DNA from: Corynebacterium atypicum
GTDB lineage: Bacteria > Actinomycetota > Actinomycetes > Mycobacteriales > Mycobacteriaceae
DNA length: 64,000 nt
Assembly (NCBI RefSeq): GCF_000732945.1
Contig: NZ_CP008944.1
Span: 652,553 to 716,552, forward strand
Direction of reading: 5' to 3'
This document shows, piece after piece, positions 10,103-20,962 of this stretch. A program made the position numbers and the translations under genes. The notes under the pieces are model-generated. The model had not been told where the DNA came from. It was given only the letters and a program-made list of their open reading frames with translations, and made no database searches. Every line of letters starts with the position of its first letter. The first letter of the stretch is position 1.

Positions 10103-11155
10103 ATGAAAGCCCTGCGACTGTCTTCAATGTGGGCGGCGGCCGTAGTGGTGCTACCACTAGCCGCCTGCGGGGGCGGCGATACCCCGCAGGCCGGATCGGC
10201 AGCGGACAACTCGGATAATGCACTGATCAGCGTCACTAACTGTGGCATCGACTACCACCTTGACTCTCCGGTGCGGCGCGCGGTGACCCTCGAACAGGGG
10301 CAGACCGAGACCCTCCTTGCTCTCGGGGTGTCGGAACAGATGGCGGGTACGTCGCACAAGAAGGACGTGATCCGCCCGGAGTGGCAGGAAGCCTTCGACT
10401 CGGTGCCCGTGCTTTCTGCCGAGCCCGCGACGAACGAGCAAATACGTGATGCCGACGCCGACTTCATCTACTCCGGCTTTGCGTCCAACTACACCCGCGA
10501 GTCCGCCGGGGATCGGCAAGAATGGCAGGACCTCGGGGTGGTGGCCTACCTGACGAATACCGAGTGCCGCGAGGTGGACGATAACGCCGGTGTGCCCGCC
10601 TTCGAGCTGATGAAGAAGGACTACCGCCAGCTGGGAGCTTTCTTTGACAAGGCCGATCGCGCAGAAGAACTGATCGCGGAGCAAGATCGCGTCGTGCGCC
10701 ACGCCCAGCAGGTGGCCGAAAAGATTGACGGCAGTCCGTCGATCGCGCTGTTCTACTCGTCTTACGAGGGGGCTCCGTACATCGCGGGGCGCACGTCCCT
10801 GGCTCAAGATATGTTCGAATTGTTGGGCGCACGCAACGTTTTCGAAGACGTCGAGGAAGACTGGCCCACGGTGTCCTGGGAGGCCTTTGCTGATCGCGAT
10901 CCGGACGTTATCGTGCTCGCGGACCTTGCAGGGCGTGGTAAGCCGGGCGATACGTATCAAGAGAAGATCGCGGAGCTCGAGAACAACCCGGCAACCAAGA
11001 ACCTCCGCGCAGTGCAGGGCAAGCGCTACATCGTGGTGCCGGCGATCGGGTTGACGCCGAACGTCCGTGCCCCCGAGGTCCTGGAGGTGCTCGCCGGCGC
11101 GCTAGCCGACGGGGTCGACGGCCTCACCGGCGCAACCGCCACCGGCAAACTCTAG
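10103..11155 (+). CDS. Iron-chelate ABC transporter substrate-binding lipoprotein
   Basis: FecB/BtuF-type solute-binding lipoprotein, 350 residues. The signal peptide ends in LPLAAC with the lipidated Cys near residue 20, followed by a Gly/Asp-rich linker. The periplasmic-binding-protein type III fold is visible from ITNCGIDYHL-like strands, the inter-lobe helix (about 180-215) and the C-terminal VQGKRYIVVPAIGLTP. It is the first gene of a three-gene unit with a FecCD permease and a FecE ATPase. The ligand is probably a ferric siderophore; heme or cobalamin cannot be excluded. ATG 10103 with GGAG upstream is preferred over a TTG at 10088. No convincing DtxR box was seen. Confidence 0.88.
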   Translation: MKALRLSSMWAAAVVVLPLAACGGGDTPQAGSAADNSDNALISVTNCGIDYHLDSPVRRAVTLEQGQTETLLALGVSEQMAGTSHKKDVIRPEWQEAFDSVPVLSAEPATNEQIRDADADFIYSGFASNYTRESAGDRQEWQDLGVVAYLTNTECREVDDNAGVPAFELMKKDYRQLGAFFDKADRAEELIAEQDRVVRHAQQVAEKIDGSPSIALFYSSYEGAPYIAGRTSLAQDMFELLGARNVFEDVEEDWPTVSWEAFADRDPDVIVLADLAGRGKPGDTYQEKIAELENNPATKNLRAVQGKRYIVVPAIGLTPNVRAPEVLEVLAGALADGVDGLTGATATGKL

Positions 11156-11166
11156 GCGACGCCGCG

Positions 11167-12189
11167 ATGCGTTCGCGCCTGGGCGCGGCCTGGACCGTTG
11201 GCCTGGTGATTCTGCTTGCGACGTGTGCGATCTCGCTGTTTGCCGGCGCGGCGTCGTTAAGCGGAGCGGAGGTGTGGGCGACGCTGGCCCATCGGCTGCA
11301 CCTGCCGAGTGCGCAATCGTGGCCGGAACCGTCCCCATTGCGCCAATCGATCCTGCTTCAGCTGCGCGTGCCCCGTATTTTGATGGCCGTGTGCGTCGGT
11401 GCGGCGTTAGCCGTCGCCGGCGTCGCCCTGCAGGCGACCACCAGAAACGATCTTGCTGAGCCGTACCTGCTTGGCATCTCGTCTGGTGCCTCGGCAGGCG
11501 CGGTGATTACTATCACGCTCGGAATCGGGGGCATGGCGCTCACCCTGTCCGCGGGGGCCGGGATCGGTGCCCTCGTCTCTTTTGGAGTGCTCATGCTGCT
11601 CCTCCGCGGCTCGAGGCTAGAATCGACGCGGGTGGTGCTCACCGGTGTACTGGTGGGCCAGTTTTTCTCTGCCATCATGTCGATGACCTTGATGATCGTG
11701 GGCAACGCAGAGCAAGCGCAGGGCATTATGTTCTGGCTTCTCGGGGCCCTCGGCGCGGCGCGCTGGAACACCCTCGGGGTGGTTGCTGCCGCAACCGTGG
11801 CAGCTTTGGTGATCATTGGCTCGCTGTCCCGTTACCTGGATGCCATGAGTTTTGGGGATGCTACTGCGCGCACGATGGGGGTGCCGGTAACGGCGGTGCG
11901 GACCACGGTATTGATCGTCGTATCCTTGCTCACCGCGGCTACGGTGAGCGCGGTCGGGGCGATCGGATTTATCGGGTTGATCGTCCCGCACGCGGTGCGG
12001 ATGGTCGTCGGATCCCAGCACTCGCGCGTCATTCCGCTCAGCGCTCTAGTCGGCGCGATTTTCCTCGTCGCCGCGGACGCCGTGGCACGTGTAGCCTTCG
12101 CCCCGGAGGAGCTGTCGGTGGGAGTGGTGACCGCCCTGGTTGGCGTACCCGTTTTCTTCGCCATTTTGCACCGAAGGGGGAAGCTGTGA
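11167..12189 (+). CDS. FecCD-type ABC transporter permease
   Basis: Integral membrane permease of 340 residues, the usual length for the FecCD/BtuC family, with about nine to ten hydrophobic helices. Conserved motifs include RVPRILMAVCVGAALAVAG near residue 65, the GISSGA turn, and GAIGFIGLIVPHAVR around 262-276, the region that contacts the ATPase. It starts 11 bases after the binding-protein gene and its stop overlaps the GTG start of the ATPase (GTGA), so the three genes are translationally linked. Confidence 0.92.
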   Translation: MRSRLGAAWTVGLVILLATCAISLFAGAASLSGAEVWATLAHRLHLPSAQSWPEPSPLRQSILLQLRVPRILMAVCVGAALAVAGVALQATTRNDLAEPYLLGISSGASAGAVITITLGIGGMALTLSAGAGIGALVSFGVLMLLLRGSRLESTRVVLTGVLVGQFFSAIMSMTLMIVGNAEQAQGIMFWLLGALGAARWNTLGVVAAATVAALVIIGSLSRYLDAMSFGDATARTMGVPVTAVRTTVLIVVSLLTAATVSAVGAIGFIGLIVPHAVRMVVGSQHSRVIPLSALVGAIFLVAADAVARVAFAPEELSVGVVTALVGVPVFFAILHRRGKL

Positions 12190-12995
12190 CTCCTGTGGGC
12201 GGTGCGCCCTGCATCGATATTGAGGCCGTGGGCGTGAAACTTGGCGGCACGCGCATCATTGACGGCATCTCCACCGTTTTTCGGCGCGGTCAGATCAACG
12301 TCCTGGTCGGCCCAAACGGCTCCGGAAAGTCGACGCTGCTCGCGGCCGTTGTGGGAACGCACGCCCACTTCGGGTCGATTACGATCGACGGCCGTCCGCT
12401 CGCCGACTACCCGCGCAGGCAGCGAGTAGAAAAAGTGTCGCTGGTAGCCCAAAACGAGCGGGTTGATACCGACCTGAGCGTTAAACAGATCGTGGAACTG
12501 GGCGTATTGCTCCGCCACGGGGCCTTCGGTTCGCTGACAGCTGCCGATACCGCCGAGGTGGAAAGAGCCATCGAGCACTCCGCGCTCAGTGCCCTCAAGG
12601 ATCGCCCGTGGAATTCTCTATCAGGTGGGGAACAGCAGCGCACTCAGCTCGCCAGGGCACTGGCCCAGCAGGCGCAGTGCGTGATCCTCGATGAACCGAC
12701 GAACCACCTCGATATCCACCACCGCATCCGCCTCATGGAACAGCTACAGCACCAGGCCTACCACCATGGAGCCTGTGTGGTTATCGCGCTCCACGAGCTG
12801 GACCTTGCTGCGCGTTTTGCTGACCACCTCGTGGTGATGCGCGCCGGGCACATCGTGGCCCAGGGCCCGCCCGCTCAAGCGCTGACCGAGTCGACTCTGG
12901 CGGAAGTCTTTGGGATCCGGGCCCGGCTCAAGCGCTGCGGTAAGGCGGTGAGCCTGGTGGTAGACGAAGCAGTCTCAGATTGGCACAGGCGCTAG
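12186..12995 (+). CDS. FecE-type ABC transporter ATPase
   Basis: Cytoplasmic ATPase of 269 residues that powers the FecBCD-type importer. All motifs are intact: Walker A GPNGSGKST (about 38-46), Q-loop SLVAQNERV, signature SGGEQQR, Walker B CVILDEPTNHLD, and the H-loop IALHEL. It starts with GTG overlapping the permease stop. Nothing unusual. Confidence 0.93.
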   Translation: MTPVGGAPCIDIEAVGVKLGGTRIIDGISTVFRRGQINVLVGPNGSGKSTLLAAVVGTHAHFGSITIDGRPLADYPRRQRVEKVSLVAQNERVDTDLSVKQIVELGVLLRHGAFGSLTAADTAEVERAIEHSALSALKDRPWNSLSGGEQQRTQLARALAQQAQCVILDEPTNHLDIHHRIRLMEQLQHQAYHHGACVVIALHELDLAARFADHLVVMRAGHIVAQGPPAQALTESTLAEVFGIRARLKRCGKAVSLVVDEAVSDWHRR

Positions 12996-13135
12996 GAAAC
13001 CGCCTACTGCGCGCCGGGAGGGGGAGTGGCATTTGCAAAGGTATCTTGCTGGTGAGAACCTAAACACTGGCATAAAGCTTTGTCTCACGAATAGAGACAC
13101 CCAGGTACTAATAAAGAGATGGACCTTTTAAGCCT

Positions 13136-14680
13136 ATGAGTTCTTGTCGTATTTCGGCCGCCGACACCCCTTCTTTCGACCCGTCCCAGCAACGCGAAGA
13201 CGAAGACCAATCCCACCCCACCGATAAACCTGCCGCGCGGACGGCGCCGTCGAGGCGGGGCGCACTCGATCGGTATTTCCACATTTCCGAGCGCGGCTCC
13301 ACCATCGGTACCGAGGTGCGCGCCGGGGTAGTGACGTTCTTTGCAATGGCGTACATCATCGTGCTCAACCCCTTGATTTTGGGTACGACGACCGACGTCA
13401 ACGGCGTCAGTCTGGGCGTGCCGCAGGTTGCTGCCGCGACGGCATTAGCCGCCGGGGTGATGACGATCGCTTTCGGGCTTATCGCGCGCTATCCGTTCGG
13501 AATAGCGGCGGGGCTCGGCATCAATACGATGCTCGCCGTGACGTTGGTGGCCGGGGAGGGGCTCTCCTGGCCGGAGGCGATGGGGCTGGTTGTGGTCGAC
13601 GGCGTGGTCATCGTGATCCTGGCTGTGTCCGGGTTCCGGGAGGCGGTGTTTAACGCGATCCCGGCGCCGATGAAGGCGGCCATTGGCGTCGGCATCGGCG
13701 CCTTCATCGCGATGATCGGGCTCGTCGATGCCGGCTTTGTCACCCGGGTGCCCGACGAGGCAAACACGACTGTGCCCGTGTCCCTCGGCTCGGGCGGGTC
13801 GATTGCGACGCTGCCGACGCTGGTGTTTGTGATCGGCTTGATCATCTGTGGCGCGCTGGTGGTGCGCAACGTCCGCGGCGGGTTGTTCATCGGCATTGTC
13901 GCCACCACTGTCATCGCGATGATCGCCGAGGCGATCTTCTCGCCGGGTTCCGCGGCCGAGAATGCAGGCGGCTGGGCGCTGGCCGTCCCGAAGATCCCGG
14001 ACTCGCTGGGCGGGCTTCCGGATCTCTCGATCGTGGGCGACGTCGATCCGATCGGCGCCTTCGCCCGCGTCGGAGGGTTGGCTGCCACGCTGTTGGTTTT
14101 CACGCTGGTGCTGGCGAATTTCTTCGATGCTATGGGCACGATGACGGCGCTGGGTAAACAGGCGGGGCTGTCCGATAAAGAGGGCAACCTTCCGGACCTG
14201 AAGAAGGCTCTGGTGGTCGAGGGCACCGGCGCGATCGTCGGCGGTGTGTGCTCGGCGAGCTCGAACACGGTATTTGCGGATTCGGCCGCGGGCATTGGCG
14301 ACGGCGCGCGTACCGGGTTAGCCAACGTTGTTACGGGCCTGATCTTCCTTGCCGCGATGTTTTTGACCCCGCTGTACGAGGTCGTGCCTATCGAGGCCGC
14401 GGCGCCAGTGTTGGTCATCGTCGGCGCGATGATGATGTCTCAGGTCACAGACATCCCGTGGGCGAAGTTCGATATCGCTTTGCCGGCCTTTTTGACGATC
14501 GTCGTGATGCCTTATACCTATTCGATCGCCAACGGCATCGGCGTGGGCTTCATCATGTTCACGCTGATGGCCGTCGCGCGCGGCAAGGCCCGCGAGGTCC
14601 ACTGGATTATGTGGCTCGTCTCCGCGCTTTTCCTCGTCTACTTCGGCGTCGATCCGATTATGGCGGCAATCGGCAGGTAG
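13136..14680 (+). CDS. NCS2 family purine permease (AzgA-like)
   Basis: Proton-coupled nucleobase permease of 514 residues. A polar N-terminal tail of about 45 residues precedes FHISERGSTIGTEVRAG and 12-14 hydrophobic helices. The AzgA-type (adenine/guanine/hypoxanthine) subgroup is indicated by TFFAMAYIIVLNP, GLGINTMLAVT and NFFDAMGTMTALGKQAG. It is monocistronic or leads into the RNA methyltransferase gene 49 bases downstream. The 140-base upstream region has a small hairpin GTCTC/GAGAC at 13082-13098; I see no purine riboswitch consensus. The start codon lacks a clear Shine-Dalgarno. Confidence 0.9.
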   Translation: MSSCRISAADTPSFDPSQQREDEDQSHPTDKPAARTAPSRRGALDRYFHISERGSTIGTEVRAGVVTFFAMAYIIVLNPLILGTTTDVNGVSLGVPQVAAATALAAGVMTIAFGLIARYPFGIAAGLGINTMLAVTLVAGEGLSWPEAMGLVVVDGVVIVILAVSGFREAVFNAIPAPMKAAIGVGIGAFIAMIGLVDAGFVTRVPDEANTTVPVSLGSGGSIATLPTLVFVIGLIICGALVVRNVRGGLFIGIVATTVIAMIAEAIFSPGSAAENAGGWALAVPKIPDSLGGLPDLSIVGDVDPIGAFARVGGLAATLLVFTLVLANFFDAMGTMTALGKQAGLSDKEGNLPDLKKALVVEGTGAIVGGVCSASSNTVFADSAAGIGDGARTGLANVVTGLIFLAAMFLTPLYEVVPIEAAAPVLVIVGAMMMSQVTDIPWAKFDIALPAFLTIVVMPYTYSIANGIGVGFIMFTLMAVARGKAREVHWIMWLVSALFLVYFGVDPIMAAIGR

Positions 14681-14729
14681 CGCGCCGCGTTTCCGCGGCT
14701 TACAGGCGGGCAGGCTACCGTAAGAAGCC

Positions 14730-15590
14730 ATGGGCATTCCTCATGTAGTCGCCATCGATGACCCCGCGGACCCGCGCCTCGACGACGTCCGCGACCTCAA
14801 CCGCTCGGATTCCCGGCCGGACCGGCCGAAGGGCTCGGGGCTCGTGATCGCCGAGGGTGACTTGGTGTGCGGCCGGCTACTGGCCAGCCGCTTCCCGGTG
14901 CGCGTCATCGTCGGCTTCGAAGACAAACTAGAAAAGTTCTTCGCGCAAGGTCACGTGGTCCCGGAGGCAGTGCCGGTCTACGCGGTGAAGAGATCGACGC
15001 TGGCTGCCGTCGCCGGGTTCGACATGCACCGTGGCCTGGTCGCGGCCGCGGACCGCGCCCCGGAACCGAGCGTGGCTGAGGTGATGGCGTCGGCGCGCTC
15101 CCTCGTCGTCCTTGAGTCGGTAGGCGACCATGAGAACATTGGCGCGATCTTCCGCAACGCAGCGGGCCTCGGCATCGACGGCGTGCTTTTTGGCAACGGC
15201 TGCGCCGACCCGCTGTACCGGCGCGCCGTCAGAGTGAGCATGGGCAGCGTGTTGGCGACTCCCTTTGCTCACTTGGGCGGCACCCACACCACCTGGCAGC
15301 GGCGCTTGAGCGAGCTTGCGCAGCAAGGGTTCCGGCTGATTTCGCTCACCCCCAACCCCGCGGCCGAAAGGCTCGATCGGGCACTTGTCGACGCCGCGGG
15401 GCGCCCCTGGGAGAAGGTGGCGCTCCTCGTCGGCGCCGAGGGCCCGGGGCTTACCGAACACGCGATGAAGGCTACGCACGTGCGCGCGCGGATCCCGATG
15501 TCTCCGGCGCACCCGCAGACGGATTCGCTCAACGTTGCCACGGCCGCCGCGGTCGCATTCTACGAGCGAGCCCGCTCCCTGGGCTTCTAG
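14730..15590 (+). CDS. TrmH/SpoU family RNA methyltransferase
   Basis: SAM-dependent 2'-O-ribose methyltransferase of the knotted SPOUT fold, 286 residues. An N-terminal substrate-binding domain (about 1-110) is followed by the catalytic domain with motif 1 NIGAIFRNAAG, RRAVRVSMGSVL, motif 2 LLVGAEGPGL, and motif 3 IPMSPAHPQTDSLNVATAAA. It modifies tRNA or 23S rRNA; the exact target cannot be read from sequence. It converges on the next minus-strand gene with only about 12 bases between stops. Confidence 0.9.
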   Translation: MGIPHVVAIDDPADPRLDDVRDLNRSDSRPDRPKGSGLVIAEGDLVCGRLLASRFPVRVIVGFEDKLEKFFAQGHVVPEAVPVYAVKRSTLAAVAGFDMHRGLVAAADRAPEPSVAEVMASARSLVVLESVGDHENIGAIFRNAAGLGIDGVLFGNGCADPLYRRAVRVSMGSVLATPFAHLGGTHTTWQRRLSELAQQGFRLISLTPNPAAERLDRALVDAAGRPWEKVALLVGAEGPGLTEHAMKATHVRARIPMSPAHPQTDSLNVATAAAVAFYERARSLGF

Positions 15591-15602
15591 TGGAGGGTTC
15601 GC

Positions 15603-16550
15603 CTAGCCCCGGTCGGAGTGCCGGATCGCCTCGTTGATGCGGTGGCCGAGTGTGCGGGTGCGCCGGACAAGCCCGCGGCCGACCCGGCGGCCGGCAGCGG
15701 CCGCCGCCTGTGCCAGCTGAACAAATTCCTCGCCTTGGTTCTTCTCCAAGGAGTGTTCCTCGTAGTCGTCGTAGCTGGCTTCGGCGCCTAACCCGAGCGC
15801 CGTCGCGGCGTCGTGAGCAAGTTCGCGGTGGGTGCGGCGGCGCACCGAGCGCCCTTCGTCGAGGCGCGGCGGGCGGCGCCCGTCGACGGCGAAGGCCGCG
15901 ACGTTAATGTCTACCTCGCCGGTGTTCAAGCCGATGCCCATCCAGCTGTCTTCCGCGGCGTCGACCAGCTCTACGGGGTCGAACGGCAAACTGATGCCGC
16001 CGCGGTCGGTGGAGTGCTCGCCGGCCCAGAATGGACCCTCGAAGGGCTCGGGCAGGCCCTTATCCTCGAGCACCCCGTTGTGCACGGCGGAAAAGGCCCG
16101 GGTGAGCTTGCCGTCTTGCCAGCAGGCGTAGCCTCCGTAGCCCGCCTTCTCGTTGCGGCCGAAGGCGAAAATGGTGTGGGCGGGAATGCTCGCGTGCAAG
16201 TGGGCGTCGACACTCGAGATTTCCTGCACCCCGTCAAGCAGAGTTTGGACCACGGTGACTCCCGGAAAGGCCGCGATGTAGAACTCGCCGCGGCCCACCG
16301 AAGTTGACCGGTTGAGCGGGAAATCTCCGATGGGGGTCACCGGCCAGTCGGGGCGGAGTTGGCTGAGGTATTTGCGCCCGAAACCGCGGTCCGCCTTGGG
16401 TTCGGCGGCGAGCACCCGGCGGACGGACTCTGGGTCCTCTGCGGCGATAAACCACAAGGTGACCGCCGCGCTGATCGGCCGGTGGTCGAAGAACTCGTCG
16501 AAGTCGTCGGCGGGGTTGTCGCTGGAATCGGCGACGCCAAACATAGTCAT
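15603..16550 (-). CDS. Conserved protein of unknown function (possibly DUF6928)
   Basis: A 315-residue protein without membrane segments. The middle contains FYIAAFPGVTVVQ, HTIFAFGRNEKAGYGGYACWQDGKL and a Trp-rich EGPFWAGEH motif; the last 90 residues are basic (RRRTHRELAHDAA, GRRVGRGLVRRTRT). The ordering recalls the actinobacterial DUF6928 family, but I am not sure of that. The ATG at 16550 is preceded by AAAGGTAGG at good spacing. It is downstream of sepH on the same strand with a 36-base gap, so the two are probably cotranscribed. Confidence 0.7.
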   Translation of the reverse strand: MTMFGVADSSDNPADDFDEFFDHRPISAAVTLWFIAAEDPESVRRVLAAEPKADRGFGRKYLSQLRPDWPVTPIGDFPLNRSTSVGRGEFYIAAFPGVTVVQTLLDGVQEISSVDAHLHASIPAHTIFAFGRNEKAGYGGYACWQDGKLTRAFSAVHNGVLEDKGLPEPFEGPFWAGEHSTDRGGISLPFDPVELVDAAEDSWMGIGLNTGEVDINVAAFAVDGRRPPRLDEGRSVRRRTHRELAHDAATALGLGAEASYDDYEEHSLEKNQGEEFVQLAQAAAAAGRRVGRGLVRRTRTLGHRINEAIRHSDRG

Positions 16551-16586
16551 CTGTGGCCTACCTTTGCTGGACTTCTCGCTTGCGGG

Positions 16587-17609
16587 CTATTTACGCGGCC
16601 GCTTGGTATTGGCCCGTACGCCGAGGAGTACGTCCTCCCAATGCGGGGTGACGGCCTTCCGCCGTCGCCTGGCCGGACGCTCACCTTCGGGGTGCTGGAG
16701 CAGGTCGCCCTCGGTGCCTGCGGGCTCGGTGGGCTCCTCAGCCACGGCGTCTGGATCGTGCGCCGGGCTACTGGGCTGCGGGTCTGCGCCCGGGCTCTGC
16801 TTAAGATCGTCCTCGCCAGGATCGCTGAAGTTGAGCGGCTCCACCGGACGGGGCCGACCGACCGGGCGTAGCTTGCGCTGCGGGCGGGCGGCCTCAGGAT
16901 CGGTCATTTCGACGGCCACGTCATTGCGTGCGACCGCGGTCGAGGAGCTGGTGAGGTGGTCTTGGAGCGTCCACTCGGCGCGCTGGGTGTTGCGGGCTTT
17001 TTCCCAGGTAACGGTCACTACCCAGGTGCCGGCGGAGTCCCGATAGGCGTCCCAGTGGGCACCCTGCGGGTCGATGTCGCGCGCGGCGAACGCGGTAGCG
17101 AGTACTTCCGCGAGCGTGAGTTTGGCGGGGCCGTCATCGCGCACCGGATGGGAGGTGCGTGCGAGTTCGGCGATGCGGGCGCGTTCGAGGAGCACCGGGT
17201 GAGCAAATGGTTCCACCCGCGACTCTGCCACCTGCATCTCCTCGGCGAGCTCTACTATCGACGCCCCGGCGCGCACCCGATCCTGGATCTCACGCGGGCG
17301 CATCGTCAGCGGCGCGGACAGGCGGGGGTCTGGTTCCCGGGTCGCGCGTGGCTGATCCGGGGCTTCCGCTTCGGTCTCCGGGGCTGGCGGCTCGGACTCG
17401 GCGGTTTGTTCTTCCTGCGCCGGGGAAGTCGCGGCCACGGATTCGGGCTCCGGGCTCGTGGTGGGGGAGGCGGCGTGGACCGCCTCGCGTACCTTGGGGG
17501 TGATCTCCAGGCGGAACCGCTCGGCGTCCGGGTGGTCCGGGTTGGCGGAATCGCTCAGGACGAAAAAGCCATCCCCGGATTCTTCGGAAACGACAAACAG
17601 CTCGCGCAT
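16587..17609 (-). CDS. sepH: Septation protein SepH (DUF3071)
   Basis: Actinobacterial division protein, 340 residues, known in Streptomyces and mycobacteria to bind FtsZ and help assemble the Z ring. The N-terminal DUF3071 domain contains the helix-turn-helix-like PREIQDRVRAGASIVELAEEM region (near residues 108-130) that is essential in characterised homologues. It is interrupted by an acidic Pro/Glu-rich linker (about 45-100) and followed by a variable C-terminal tail ending in KTKRPRK-like basic residues. The start has AAGGAGG directly upstream. It lies downstream of serC. Confidence 0.88.
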   Translation of the reverse strand: MRELFVVSEESGDGFFVLSDSANPDHPDAERFRLEITPKVREAVHAASPTTSPEPESVAATSPAQEEQTAESEPPAPETEAEAPDQPRATREPDPRLSAPLTMRPREIQDRVRAGASIVELAEEMQVAESRVEPFAHPVLLERARIAELARTSHPVRDDGPAKLTLAEVLATAFAARDIDPQGAHWDAYRDSAGTWVVTVTWEKARNTQRAEWTLQDHLTSSSTAVARNDVAVEMTDPEAARPQRKLRPVGRPRPVEPLNFSDPGEDDLKQSPGADPQPSSPAHDPDAVAEEPTEPAGTEGDLLQHPEGERPARRRRKAVTPHWEDVLLGVRANTKRPRK

Positions 17610-17758
17610 GCGGCCTCCTTAGCTGGGATGGTGGTTCTTTTTCACTTTAACGCACTTGCTCAGGCAATCCGGGCAGGCCAGCTGTGTCGGTGTGTTTGGT
17701 TAGGGCCATTTAGCGGCGGCTGCTGGGGTGCTCCCGCCGCCGGGGTGGCGGCCAGAGA

Positions 17759-19228
<1,470 letters not shown>

Positions 19229-19362
19229 TTAATAAGGTAAAGGTATCTGGCAGGCTGCGATGGTCGCAGGGTCGCCCAGGTAGACCTCTAAGAGGATCGA
19301 AAAATTGTAGCTTCGAAGTTTGTTCGAGGCGCAGTCGACGAGAAAACGGAGAAAGGTACACA

Positions 19363-20655
19363 GTGGCTACTCAAAACGACAAGGCCGTGCTCCACTACCC
19401 CGGTGGCGAGTATGAGATGAGCATCAAACAGGCGACGGAGGGGAACTCTGGCATTGACCTGGGCAAAATGCTCAGCGAGACCGGTTACACCACGTTTGAC
19501 CCCGGCTACGTCTCGACGGGTTCTACCGAGTCGAAGATCACCTACATCGACGGCGAGAACGGGATTCTGCGCTACCGCGGGTATGACATCGCTGACCTGG
19601 CGGAAAACGCTACCTTCAACGAGGTCTCTTACCTGCTGATCAAGGGGGAGCTGCCCACCAAGGACGAGTTGTTCCGGTTCAGCAACGATATCCGGCACCA
19701 CACGCTGTTGGACGAGGATTTCAAGGCGCAGTTCAACGTCTTCCCGCGCAAAGCGCACCCGATGGCCGTTCTCGCCTCCTCGGTGAACATTCTCTCTACC
19801 TACTACCAGGATCAGCTCAACCCACTCGACGAGGAGCAGCTAGACAAAGCCACCGTGCGGCTGATGGCCAAGGTGCCGATGCTCGCCGCCTACGCTTACC
19901 GGGCCTCCAAGGGTGCGCCGTACATGTACCCGGATAACTCGCTGAACGCCCGCGAGAACTTCCTGCGCATGATGTTCGGTTATCCCACCGAGCCTTACGA
20001 GGTAGACCCGGTCATGGTCAAGGCCCTGGATAAGCTGCTGATCCTGCACGCCGATCACGAGCAGAACTGCTCCACCTCGACGGTTCGGATGATCGGCTCC
20101 TCGCAGGCGAACATGTTCGTCGCCGTCGCCGGCGGTATCAACGCGCTCTCGGGCCCCCTGCACGGCGGGGCGAACCAGGCGGTGCTAGAGATGCTCGACG
20201 ACATCAAGCACAACCATGGCGGCGACGCGACCGACTTCATGAACCGGGTGAAGAATAAGGAAAAGGGCGTGCGCCTGATGGGCTTCGGGCACCGCGTGTA
20301 CAAGAACTACGACCCGCGGGCCGCCATCGTCAAGGACACGGCGCACGAGGTGCTTGAGCACCTGGGCGGCGACGATCTGCTCGATCTTGCACTGCAGCTC
20401 GAGGAGATCGCGCTGAAGGACGACTACTTCATTGAGCGCAAGCTCTACCCGAACGTGGACTTCTACACCGGCCTGATCTACCGTGCGATGGGCTTCCCGA
20501 CGGACTTCTTCACTGTGCTCTTTGCCATCGGGCGCCTGCCCGGCTGGATCGCCCACTACCGCGAGCAGCTGGAAATCAACACCAAGATTAACCGCCCGCG
20601 CCAGATCTACACCGGCGAGACGCTGCGCAAGGTCACCCCGCGCGAGGAGCGCTAA
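19363..20655 (+). CDS. gltA: Citrate synthase GltA
   Basis: Condenses acetyl-CoA and oxaloacetate at the entry of the TCA cycle. 430 residues, very close to the C. glutamicum enzyme. The catalytic elements are intact: HADHEQNCSTSTVRMIGS, GGINALSGPLHGGANQ and GFGHRVYKNYDPRA, with the C-terminal AHYREQLE. The GTG at 19363 follows GAAAGG, and VATQND aligns with known N-termini; upstream codons of the open frame are not conserved. The long upstream region shared with serC carries candidate RamA and GlxR sites. A strong terminator follows. Confidence 0.96.
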   Translation: MATQNDKAVLHYPGGEYEMSIKQATEGNSGIDLGKMLSETGYTTFDPGYVSTGSTESKITYIDGENGILRYRGYDIADLAENATFNEVSYLLIKGELPTKDELFRFSNDIRHHTLLDEDFKAQFNVFPRKAHPMAVLASSVNILSTYYQDQLNPLDEEQLDKATVRLMAKVPMLAAYAYRASKGAPYMYPDNSLNARENFLRMMFGYPTEPYEVDPVMVKALDKLLILHADHEQNCSTSTVRMIGSSQANMFVAVAGGINALSGPLHGGANQAVLEMLDDIKHNHGGDATDFMNRVKNKEKGVRLMGFGHRVYKNYDPRAAIVKDTAHEVLEHLGGDDLLDLALQLEEIALKDDYFIERKLYPNVDFYTGLIYRAMGFPTDFFTVLFAIGRLPGWIAHYREQLEINTKINRPRQIYTGETLRKVTPREER

Positions 20656-20684
20656 GCAGCTCAGCTAAAGCCTGCCGAGCATTG

Positions 20685-20717
20685 AGCGCGCCGCCCTTTT
20701 TGGCGGCGCGCTTTTTG
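20685..20717 (+). terminator. Intrinsic terminator of gltA
   Basis: Perfect 11-bp stem AGCGCGCCGCC / GGCGGCGCGCT followed by TTTTT, 30 bases after the gltA stop. Confidence 0.92.
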
Positions 20718-20962
20718 GTTGCGGCTGGAGTTTTATTAAGAAATCGCGATGAAGCCGCCTATAATGCGCCAGGTGGCTCGTCTGCATGCATGAACGATCT
20801 GCCAGCCGACGAGTACGCACCCGCTGCGACTCTGCCACCTGCTACCCCGCACCGGCACTTGGGGCGCAGGACGTGGGCGGAGTTTCGTCTGCGGTGCCGG
20901 CCAGCTAGGCTTAGTGCACGCTGGCTGCAACCTTGTTCCCGACCTAAGGAGACTGCTTTTCC

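Noticed and set aside
13000..13135. Purine riboswitch before the NCS2 permease
   Set aside because: The conserved junction and loop sequences are absent; only a 5-bp hairpin is seen.
20718..20962. Small protein gene between gltA and fkpA
   Set aside because: The frame starting at 20682 begins inside the gltA terminator and has no conserved features; the stretch is more likely the fkpA promoter region.
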